The position numbers and the translations under genes were made by a program. 5,088 nt of DNA, taken from the NCBI GenBank assembly GCA_025456495.1, contig JALOKO010000326.1:1-5088 (forward strand), given 5' to 3'. Positions 1-5,088 of the stretch are shown here, piece after piece (the stretch's first letter is position 1; every line of letters starts with the position of its first letter). This stretch comes from Bryobacterales bacterium. GTDB lineage: Bacteria; Acidobacteriota; Terriglobia; Bryobacterales; Bryobacteraceae. Under the pieces are notes generated by a model. The model was not told where the DNA came from. It did not search any database and was given only the letters and a program-made list of their open reading frames with translations.

Positions 1-1640
1 TGATCTGCGTAGGTGTGGCCCTGCTGTGTGGCGGCGTCGCGGCTAGTGGACAGCCTGCCGCTTCGCCCATCCGCTTTGAGAATCGTACCGCGTCCAGTGG
101 GCTGCGGTTCGTGCTGGACAACAACCTTAGCGAGGAGCGGCGCTATGTGGAGAGCGTGCCCGGAGGGATGGCGGCCTTCGATTTTGATGGAGATGGACTG
201 CTGGACCTGTTCTTCACCAATGGCGCGGAAATGCCGTCGGGCCGGAAGAGCGGGGCGCGCTTCCACAACCGTTTGTTTCGGAATCTGGGGGGCTTTCGCT
301 TTGAGGACGTCACCCAGAAGGCCGGATTGGCGGGCGAGGGCTTTTCCTTCGGCGCCGCTGTGGGGGACTTCGACAACGACGGTCATCCCGACCTGTTCGT
401 TGCCGGTTATCGCGCCAACCGGCTCTACCGCAATCGCGGTGACGGCAGTTTCGAGGACGTCACTGCCAAAGCGGGCATTCCCAGTGACCGGTGGGGAGTG
501 GCCGCTGCGTTCGTGGACGTGGACAGCGACGGGCGGCTGGACCTGTTCCTGGTGAACTACGTCCAATGGACTCCAGAATACAGCCGCTACTGCGGCGACC
601 GCGCCCGGAATCTCCGCGTGTACTGCCATCCGCGTTATCTGCGGCCAGAGCCCAACCAACTATTGCGGAATCGGGGCGACGGCGCATTCACCGACATTTC
701 GAAGTCCAGCGGGATCGCTGACCACCTGGGCAAGGGAATGAGCGTGGCGGTGGCGGACTTCAATGTGGATGGCCATGCGGACCTTCTGGTGACCAACGAT
801 TCCGAGCCCGATTTCCTGTTCCTGAACGACGGCAAGGGCAACTTCACGGAAACCGGACTGCTGGCCGGGGTGGCGATGTCGATGAACGGGCGGGCCATCT
901 CCAGCATGGGCGTGGACGCGCGCGATTTCAATAACGACGGACTGCCGGACATTGCCGTCACCGCCCTTAGCGGCGAGACCTTCCCGGTGTTTCGCGGCAG
1001 CGGCGACGGGAACTTCGCCGACGTCACCTACGCCACCGGCATGGCCGCGGCCACGCAGCGCTACGCCGGGTGGGGAATCGCCTTTGCTGACCTGGACAAC
1101 GATGGGTGGAAAGACCTGCTGACATCCAATTCCCATGTCAATGATCGGATTGCGGAAACCGAATCCACCCCCTACCAGCAGCCCTGCACGGTGCTTCGCA
1201 ATCGAAACGGGGAAGCGTTTGCGCTGCTGGATGAGAGTGGATTGGAGGGGCATTCCGCCGCCCATCATGGGTTGATTGTGGCTGATCTGGATAACGATGG
1301 ACGGCTGGACGCGGCGATGTCGGTGGTGAATGGTCCAGCCGCAGTGTGGCGAAATGCTTCGCCGCCGGGAAGCTGGATCGCCTTCCGACTGCGGGGCGCT
1401 GGCCCGGCCAAAGGCAGCAATCGCGATGGCATTGGCGCCCGCATCGTCGTGGATGGGCAAATGAACCACCAGACCGTTGCCGGTAGCTACGCTTCCAGCG
1501 TACTGGGCCCGGTTCACTTCGGGTTGGGAAAGGCGAAGGTCGCCCAACAGGTGACCATCCACTGGCCAAGTGGCGTCACGCAGCGTCTGCAGAATCTGGA
1601 AGCGGGCAAGGTGCATACCATTGAGGAGCCTGGGCGCTAG
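1..1640 (+). CDS. CRTAC1-like FG-GAP/VCBS repeat protein with C-terminal ASPIC/UnbV domain (5' partial)
   Basis: Probable exported protein of unknown role, built as a calcium-stabilised beta-propeller. Residues are numbered from the GTG at 15. The frame stays open to the window edge and reads a hydrophobic stretch (ICVGVALLCGGVAASG), the core of a signal peptide, so the true start is probably upstream and the GTG is only an internal fallback. Seven Asp-rich FG-GAP calcium loops follow, at about 56-62 (DFDGDG), 118-123 (DFDNDG), 168-173 (DVDSDG), 248-253 (DFNVDG), 304-309 (DFNNDG), 359-364 (DLDNDG) and 424-429 (DLDNDG). The C-terminal ASPIC/UnbV domain is at about 453-537, with SNRDGIGAR (468-476), HFGLG (501-505) and WPSG (517-520). 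Cys193 and Cys204 lie in an insertion between the third and fourth loops and could form a disulfide. The family is abundant in Acidobacteriota and Planctomycetota, with no settled biochemical function. Domain identity is firm; function is not known. Confidence 0.93.
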   Translation, partial: ICVGVALLCGGVAASGQPAASPIRFENRTASSGLRFVLDNNLSEERRYVESVPGGMAAFDFDGDGLLDLFFTNGAEMPSGRKSGARFHNRLFRNLGGFRFEDVTQKAGLAGEGFSFGAAVGDFDNDGHPDLFVAGYRANRLYRNRGDGSFEDVTAKAGIPSDRWGVAAAFVDVDSDGRLDLFLVNYVQWTPEYSRYCGDRARNLRVYCHPRYLRPEPNQLLRNRGDGAFTDISKSSGIADHLGKGMSVAVADFNVDGHADLLVTNDSEPDFLFLNDGKGNFTETGLLAGVAMSMNGRAISSMGVDARDFNNDGLPDIAVTALSGETFPVFRGSGDGNFADVTYATGMAAATQRYAGWGIAFADLDNDGWKDLLTSNSHVNDRIAETESTPYQQPCTVLRNRNGEAFALLDESGLEGHSAAHHGLIVADLDNDGRLDAAMSVVNGPAAVWRNASPPGSWIAFRLRGAGPAKGSNRDGIGARIVVDGQMNHQTVAGSYASSVLGPVHFGLGKAKVAQQVTIHWPSGVTQRLQNLEAGKVHTIEEPGR

Positions 1641-1646
1641 CGGGCG

Positions 1647-1662
1647 CGTGCGTTTTCGCACG
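1647..1662 (+). terminator. Short stem-loop just after the FG-GAP gene; possible weak terminator
   Basis: A perfect 6-base-pair stem (CGTGCG / CGCACG) closes a TTTT loop seven bases after the stop codon at 1638-1640. No T-run follows (next bases are ATGGAGG), so it is not a classical intrinsic terminator. It may mark the 3' end of the upstream transcript or protect it. The position supports termination; the structure alone is weak evidence. Confidence 0.35.
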
Positions 1663-1699
1663 ATGGAGGTGGCATGTTGGGGGCTGAAACGAAGCTGTC

Positions 1700-1750
1700 A
1701 TAAAAATTCGCTATACTACCGATTGGCTAGAATTATGGCCTTTGTAGTAC
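1700..1750 (+). promoter_or_regulatory. Probable promoter region for the DUF6454 gene
   Basis: This AT-rich patch in an otherwise GC-rich window sits in the 114-base gap before the gene at 1755. It holds several -10-like hexamers: TATACT (1712-1717), TAGAAT (1728-1733) and TAGTAC (1745-1750). Only TAGTAC has a reasonably spaced -35, TTGGCT (1723-1728, 16-base spacer), which would put the transcript start near the ATG pair at 1755-1760. TATACT is closer to consensus but has no good -35. A 6-base inverted repeat (TACTAC 1714-1719, GTAGTA 1744-1749) also lies here. The region is likely regulatory; the exact hexamers are uncertain. Confidence 0.4.
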
Positions 1751-1754
1751 GCAT

Positions 1755-2552
1755 ATGATGAATCGTTCTCCCCTCGTTTTGCGGCGCCACATTCCAAGGC
1801 GCCTGGTGTTGGCCGCTCCCCTTTCGATGATTGTGAAGGCCAGCGGTATGGAAGCCCAACGGTTAAGCGCGTTGGAAGAGCTTAGTGTGACCGAGCTGGA
1901 AAACAAGACCCATCACGTGCAGGGAATTGTCGTGGATGCGGCAACCTTGTGGGTGAGTTCGGTGTCGAAACCGCACGCGGCTGGATACCTGCACGAGTTT
2001 GATTTGCAAACCGGGCGTCATCGCGGAACGGTAGAGATCCATGAAGGGGCAAGGTATCATCCGGGCGGCATGGACCAGGATGCTGAGTCGTTGTGGATTC
2101 CCGTGGCGGAGTACCGCCCGCGCAGCAGCAGCACGATGCTGCAGGTGAGCAAGCGCACCCGCCAGGTGATTGCGCGGTTTGAGGCGCCCGACCATATCGG
2201 GTGCGTGGCCGTGGCGGGGGATCGGCTGATTGGCGGCAATTGGGATGCTCGCGAATTCCATTACTGGGACCGCAAGGGCGCGTTGCTGGACAAGAGACCA
2301 AACCCGGGCAAGGTGGCCTATCAGGACCTGAAGTTCGAGGACGGCATGTTGCTGGCTTCGGGCAACATCTCCGCCGACGAAGGGGCGATCGACTGGCTGC
2401 ACCCGGACACGCTGCAACTGCGCAAGCGCATCCTGAGTGGGAAGACCGACCGCGGCGTCCGCTTCACCAATGAGGGGATGGCGGTGGTGGACGGGAAACT
2501 GTACCTGCTGCCAGAGGACGGCCCCAGCCGCCTGTTCGTGTTCCAGTTGTAG
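1755..2552 (+). CDS. DUF6454 family protein, probably exported
   Basis: Protein of 265 residues matching, by recalled family pattern, the uncharacterised DUF6454 family. Visible signatures are HHVQGI (53-58), LWVSSV (65-70), RYHPGGM (100-106), LWIPVAEYRP (113-122), DHIGC (146-150), GGNWDAREF (160-168), YQDLKFEDG (189-197) and the C-terminal LLPEDGPSRLFVF (251-263). Repeated short strands with Trp/Gly/Asp turns suggest a beta-propeller-like fold. The N-terminus has two Arg pairs (10-11 and 15-16) before a moderately hydrophobic stretch (LVLAAPLSMIV). RRLVL loosely fits the Tat RRxFF pattern, with cleavage possible near residue 31, so export is likely but the route is unclear. ATGs at 1755 and 1758 are adjacent and neither has a clear ribosome binding site. 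The gene ends 49 bases before the DUF1593 gene, on the same strand. No catalytic function is known for the family, and I assign none. Confidence 0.85.
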   Translation: MMNRSPLVLRRHIPRRLVLAAPLSMIVKASGMEAQRLSALEELSVTELENKTHHVQGIVVDAATLWVSSVSKPHAAGYLHEFDLQTGRHRGTVEIHEGARYHPGGMDQDAESLWIPVAEYRPRSSSTMLQVSKRTRQVIARFEAPDHIGCVAVAGDRLIGGNWDAREFHYWDRKGALLDKRPNPGKVAYQDLKFEDGMLLASGNISADEGAIDWLHPDTLQLRKRILSGKTDRGVRFTNEGMAVVDGKLYLLPEDGPSRLFVFQL

Positions 2553-2557
2553 CGCCG

Positions 2558-2569
2558 GCAAGCGCTTGC
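2558..2569. repeat. 12-base perfect palindrome between the DUF6454 and DUF1593 genes
   Basis: GCAAGCGCTTGC equals its own reverse complement. It begins six bases after the DUF6454 stop codon and overlaps the predicted -35 hexamer (2566-2571) of the next gene. GCGCC (2552-2556) and GGCGC (2581-2585) could form an outer stem around it. It could be an operator for a dimeric regulator, part of an RNA hairpin ending the upstream transcript, or chance in GC-rich DNA. No T-run follows. Confidence 0.4.
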
Positions 2570-2594
2570 GCCCCCAGGCTGGCGCCGATATGCT
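2566..2594 (+). promoter_or_regulatory. Predicted sigma70-type promoter giving a leaderless DUF1593 transcript
   Basis: A -35 hexamer TTGCGC (2566-2571) is separated by exactly 17 bases from a -10 hexamer TATGCT (2589-2594). Transcription would start about seven bases beyond the -10, at 2601-2602, which is the A of the chosen ATG. This explains the absence of a Shine-Dalgarno and favours 2602 or 2605 over the ATG at 2590, which lies inside the -10. The -35 matches consensus only in TTG, so the call is moderate. Confidence 0.5.
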
Positions 2595-2601
2595 ACCAGC
2601 C

Positions 2602-3999
2602 ATGATGCGGACGCTGCTGCTAATCACGTTGATGCTGGGTTTGGCGGGCGCGGGGTGTGCGCAGACGACCCCCAAGCCCCGCGTGTTCGTGCTCACCGAT
2701 ATCTCCAATGAACCGGATGATGAGGAGAGCCTGGTTCGCTTCCTGGTGTACGCCAACGAGTACGACGTGGAGGGCCTGGTGGCCACTACGTCCACGCACC
2801 TGCGGGACAAGGTCCGGCTGGACCTCATCCACCGTCAGTTGGACGCTTATCAGCAGGTGCTGCCCAACCTGCGCCTGCACGCCGAAGGATATCCATCGGC
2901 GGAGCGGTTGCGGGCGGTGGCCAGGGCGGGCGTTCCCCGGCTGGGGATGGAAGGCGTGGGCCCTGGGATGTCCACGGATGGGTCGCGCCTGTTGATTGAG
3001 GCTGCCGACCGGGACGATCCGCGGCCGCTGTGGGTGCTGGCCTGGGGTGGTCCGAATGTGCTGGCGCAGGCGCTGTGGGAGGTGCGCGCAACACGATCCC
3101 CCATCGAACTTGCCGGGTTCATCGCCAAGCTGCGCGTGTACACGATTTCTGACCAGGACGACAGCGGGCGCTGGATGCGCATCCAGTTTCCTGACCTTTA
3201 CTACGTGGTGAGCCCCAGCACCGTGCAGAGCGCTGATTACTATCTGGCCACCTGGAGCGGTATTGGCGGGGACCGATTCTATCGCAACGGCCCTGGCTAC
3301 ATGCAGCACATGGTGGACAACCCCTGGCTGGAGGAGAACATCATCCGCAACCATGGTCCGTTGGGAGCACTGTATCCCCGCGTGGCCTACATCATGGAGG
3401 GCGATACGCCGTCGTTCCTGAACCTGATCCAGAATGGCCTGGGCGGGGATATTGAACCCAGCTATGGGGGCTGGGGCGGCCGCTACGCGCTGCGCGCGTC
3501 TTACGGCGAGACGCGGCCCATCTGGACGAACTCGCGCGATACGGTGACCCTGCCCGATGGGACCTCGCATACCAGCAACACCGCGACCATCTGGCGCTGG
3601 CGAGAGCACTTCCAGAACGATTTTGCCGCCCGCATGGATTGGTGCGTCAAACCCAGGGCGGAAGCCAATCACAATCCTGTGGCGGTGGTGAACGGCCACC
3701 GGGGCAACGGGCCTATTCGCTTAAAGGCGCAGCCGCGCGAACGCATCCGGTTGAGCGCAAGCGCCAGCACGGATCCGGACGGGAATGCCCTTAGCTATCG
3801 CTGGTATCCGTATCCTGAGGCGGGCACGTTTCGCGGGCAATTGGTGCTGACCGGGGCCGATGCGGCGGAAGTCCAGGTGGATATCCCCGCTGACGCGCGT
3901 CCGGGGGTGGCGCACATCCTTCTGGAGGTAAAGGACAGCGGATCGCCCGCGTTGTTTCGCTACCGGCGGGTGATTGTGGACATTGACGGAGCGCCCTGA
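2602..3999 (+). CDS. DUF1593 / Sde182-like protein: nucleoside-hydrolase-like domain plus Ig-like C-terminal domain
   Basis: Exported protein of 465 residues. The N-terminus (MMRTLLLITLMLGLAGAGCAQ) is a signal peptide, best cut after Ala20. Cys19 has Gly at -3, so it is a poor lipobox. Residues about 25-350 form the nucleoside-hydrolase-like domain, with the conserved VFVLTDISNEPDDEESLVR stretch (28-46), whose acidic cluster D33/D39/D40 resembles the metal-binding DTDxxxDD motif of nucleoside hydrolases. Also seen are WGGPNVL (148-154), RNHGPLG (249-255), EGDTPSF (266-272) and GLGGDIEPSYGGWGGRY (279-295). Residues about 358-462 look like an Ig/PKD-type fold (LSASASTDPDGNALSYRW), matching the Sde182 C-terminal domain. 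The family is named after a Saccharophagus degradans protein reported as cellulose-binding; the true substrate is unproven. The gene is followed 25 bases later by an oxidoreductase gene, suggesting glycoside or sugar metabolism. ATG2605 and ATG2590 are alternative starts. Confidence 0.92.
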   Translation: MMRTLLLITLMLGLAGAGCAQTTPKPRVFVLTDISNEPDDEESLVRFLVYANEYDVEGLVATTSTHLRDKVRLDLIHRQLDAYQQVLPNLRLHAEGYPSAERLRAVARAGVPRLGMEGVGPGMSTDGSRLLIEAADRDDPRPLWVLAWGGPNVLAQALWEVRATRSPIELAGFIAKLRVYTISDQDDSGRWMRIQFPDLYYVVSPSTVQSADYYLATWSGIGGDRFYRNGPGYMQHMVDNPWLEENIIRNHGPLGALYPRVAYIMEGDTPSFLNLIQNGLGGDIEPSYGGWGGRYALRASYGETRPIWTNSRDTVTLPDGTSHTSNTATIWRWREHFQNDFAARMDWCVKPRAEANHNPVAVVNGHRGNGPIRLKAQPRERIRLSASASTDPDGNALSYRWYPYPEAGTFRGQLVLTGADAAEVQVDIPADARPGVAHILLEVKDSGSPALFRYRRVIVDIDGAP

Positions 4000-4006
4000 C
4001 GGCGGA

Positions 4007-4015
4007 TGTTACGAT
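4007..4015 (+). promoter_or_regulatory. Possible extended -10 promoter immediately before the oxidoreductase gene
   Basis: TGTTACGAT reads as an extended -10 element (TGn followed by TACGAT, 4010-4015). Transcription would begin near 4022, on an in-frame GTG directly preceding the ATG at 4025, so the message would be leaderless or nearly so. A TTGACG hexamer (3983-3988) matches five of six -35 consensus bases but sits 21 bases upstream, too far for usual use. The purine patch TAAGAG (4017-4022) is too close to the ATG to be a good ribosome binding site. Confidence 0.35.
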
Positions 4016-4024
4016 CTAAGAGTG

Positions 4025-5032
4025 ATGAAGATTGGCGTCGTTGGACTCGGCTTCATGGGCAGTACCCATTTGAAGGCCATCAAGAAGCTGCAGGGCGTGG
4101 AACTGGCCGCTGTTTCTGACCCGAATGAAAAGATCCTGGAAGGGGATCTTTCGGGAATTCAGGGAAACCTGGGCGGACCCGGCGAGAAGTACGACTTCTC
4201 TGGCATTGGCCGCTATCGGGACTGGCGCGACCTGCTGAAGGATGACAACGTGGAGGCGGTGGATTTCTGTACTCCTACGTATTTCCACGTGGACAACGCC
4301 GTGGAGGCCCTGAACGCGGGCAAGCACGTGCTGGTGGAAAAGCCGATGGCGATCCGCGGGGCGGACACTGATCGGATGCTGGAGGCCGCCGCGCGCAGTG
4401 GCAAGACGCTGATGGTGGCGCAGGTGTTGCGCTTCTTTCCGGCGTACCGGAAACTCCGCGAATTGGTGCGCTCTGGCGAAGTGGGAGATGCGCGGATGGC
4501 CACGTTCCGTCGGCGCTGCGGGGCGCCTTTTTGGAGCCAATGGCTGACCGACCCTGAAAAGAGCGGCGGCGCCATCATTGACCTGCTGATCCATGACATT
4601 GACTTCGTGCTGCATACCTTTGGGGAGCCGGAAACCGTGTCGGCGGTGGGAATTGAGGATTTGCCGCGCGGGCTGGATGTGATCACGGCCAGCCTCTATT
4701 ATCCCGGCAACCTGACGGTGGTGATTCAGGGCGGCTGGTATCACCCGAAAGCCTTCCCGTTTTCGATGGAGTACAACGTCGTGTGCGATGGCGCGACGTT
4801 TGAGTTTTCCTCGGCGGGCAAGGAGCCAACGCAGTACGGCGTGGACGGCAGCGAAGCGGCCCTGGACCTGCCGGAGACGGATGGCTACGAGGCCGAGATC
4901 AGCTATTTCGTGGAGTGCGTGACAGAGGGTAAGCCGCCCGCGTTCTGCCCGCCTGAGGAATCAGCGGCCGGAGTCAAGCTGGCGGACAAACTGAAGGAAG
5001 CGCGACGGAAGAACGGAGTACGAATCGCATGA
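4025..5032 (+). CDS. Gfo/Idh/MocA family NAD(P)-dependent oxidoreductase
   Basis: Protein of 335 residues, usual length for the family, which oxidises or reduces sugars, inositols and related polyols with NAD(P). The N-terminal Rossmann fold starts at once (MKIGVVGLGFMG), with the dinucleotide loop GLGFMG at 7-12 and acidic D32 after the second strand, often a mark of NAD preference. DFCTPTYFH (80-88) and the EKP motif at 105-107 (K106, the expected catalytic lysine) follow, then QVLRFFPAY (133-141). The second domain carries GGAIIDLLIHDIDFV (181-195), with D186 and H190 in the usual active-site positions. A Gly-rich insertion (about 40-60) lengthens the segment after strand 2. No signal peptide is present, so it acts in the cytoplasm. 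The ATG at 4025 is chosen because it gives the standard family N-terminus; GTG4022 is equally possible. The stop overlaps the next gene's start. Substrate unknown. Confidence 0.95.
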   Translation: MKIGVVGLGFMGSTHLKAIKKLQGVELAAVSDPNEKILEGDLSGIQGNLGGPGEKYDFSGIGRYRDWRDLLKDDNVEAVDFCTPTYFHVDNAVEALNAGKHVLVEKPMAIRGADTDRMLEAAARSGKTLMVAQVLRFFPAYRKLRELVRSGEVGDARMATFRRRCGAPFWSQWLTDPEKSGGAIIDLLIHDIDFVLHTFGEPETVSAVGIEDLPRGLDVITASLYYPGNLTVVIQGGWYHPKAFPFSMEYNVVCDGATFEFSSAGKEPTQYGVDGSEAALDLPETDGYEAEISYFVECVTEGKPPAFCPPEESAAGVKLADKLKEARRKNGVRIA

Positions 5033-5088
5033 GAGCAGTGACAGAATTTGAGCTGGGCGCGATGTTTTGGGCGGCCGGCGAACCCGGT
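5029..5088 (+). CDS. Start of a downstream gene, possibly a sugar phosphate isomerase/epimerase (3' partial)
   Basis: The ATG at 5029 overlaps the TGA of the oxidoreductase gene (ATGA), the typical arrangement for translational coupling. The frame is open to the window end and encodes MRAVTEFELGAMFWAAGEPG. The short LGAMFWAAGEP stretch resembles the first strand and loop of xylose-isomerase-like TIM-barrel sugar phosphate isomerases/epimerases, which commonly sit next to Gfo/Idh/MocA genes. Twenty residues are too few for firm assignment. That it is a real gene is well supported by the overlap; the family is a guess from context and memory. Confidence 0.6.
   Translation, partial: MRAVTEFELGAMFWAAGEPG

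Noticed and set aside
13..555. Overlapping + strand frame inside the FG-GAP gene
   Set aside because: Ser/Arg/Trp-rich shadow of the Asp-rich repeats in the other frame, with no domain and no start signal.
360..1310. Recurring near-identical DNA (for example GACnTnGAyAACGAyGG) resembling a direct-repeat array
   Set aside because: It is explained by the FG-GAP calcium loops at protein level. Spacing is irregular and the repeats are in frame, so this is not CRISPR or a DNA-level repeat.
1635..1642. CGCTAGCG palindrome over the FG-GAP stop codon
   Set aside because: Eight bases only and partly coding; expected by chance and too short to fold on its own.
660..1661. Long minus-strand open frame opposite the FG-GAP gene
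   Set aside because: Antisense shadow of strongly GC-biased codons. The + strand frame has clear repeat and domain signatures, and the minus product has none.
2437..2601. Upstream extension of the DUF1593 reading frame into the end of DUF6454
   Set aside because: The added residues are Arg/Cys-rich out-of-frame translation of DUF6454, and the signal peptide begins properly at 2602. The extension would also bury the signal peptide.
1863..2828. Minus-strand open frame spanning DUF6454 and the start of DUF1593
   Set aside because: It crosses two real genes and their intergenic gap, has no family features, and is a composition artefact.
2620..3699. Long minus-strand open frame opposite the DUF1593 gene
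   Set aside because: His/Pro/Arg-rich composition typical of antisense translation in GC-rich DNA, no recognisable motif, and fully opposite a well-supported gene.
3974..4024. Upstream GTG extension of the oxidoreductase frame
   Set aside because: The Rossmann strand normally begins within a few residues of the start. The extension overlaps the DUF1593 end and adds no family-like sequence.

Overview
The window is GC-rich and densely coded on the + strand only. It holds five genes in a row: one cut at its 5' end, three complete, and one represented by only its first 20 codons. Three things suggest a soil-type Acidobacteriota, possibly of the Bryobacterales/Solibacter group: an FG-GAP/ASPIC-UnbV (CRTAC1-like) protein, secretion signals ending in an Ala-Gln type junction, and gene starts with no visible Shine-Dalgarno. 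This assignment is inference from gene content and style; there is no marker gene.

Layout: (1) 1-1640, a secreted seven-repeat FG-GAP protein with a C-terminal ASPIC/UnbV domain, whose start codon probably lies upstream of the window. (2) 1641-1754, a 114-base gap with a small hairpin and then an AT-rich patch that probably holds a promoter. (3) 1755-2552, a DUF6454 family protein with an export signal. (4) 2553-2601, a short gap containing a 12-base perfect palindrome and a well-spaced -35/-10 pair whose predicted transcription start falls on the next start codon. (5) 2602-3999, an exported DUF1593/Sde182-like protein, with a nucleoside-hydrolase-like domain followed by an Ig-like domain. 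(6) 4025-5032, a cytoplasmic Gfo/Idh/MocA NAD(P)-dependent oxidoreductase. (7) 5029 to the end, the start of a gene overlapping the oxidoreductase by ATGA, probably a sugar phosphate isomerase/epimerase-like TIM-barrel protein.

Genes 3 to 5 look like one functional group: an exported hydrolase-like protein linked to polysaccharide or glycoside chemistry, followed by a sugar dehydrogenase-type enzyme and a probable sugar isomerase. A plausible reading is uptake and oxidation of an unusual sugar or glycoside, but the substrate cannot be read from the sequence. DUF6454 may belong to the same group. The FG-GAP gene is separated from the rest by a hairpin and a larger gap and may be unrelated. There are no RNA genes, mobile elements, CRISPR arrays or defence genes, and I see no clearly novel system. 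The most interesting points are the promoter-on-start-codon (leaderless) architecture and the uncharacterised DUF6454-DUF1593 pairing.
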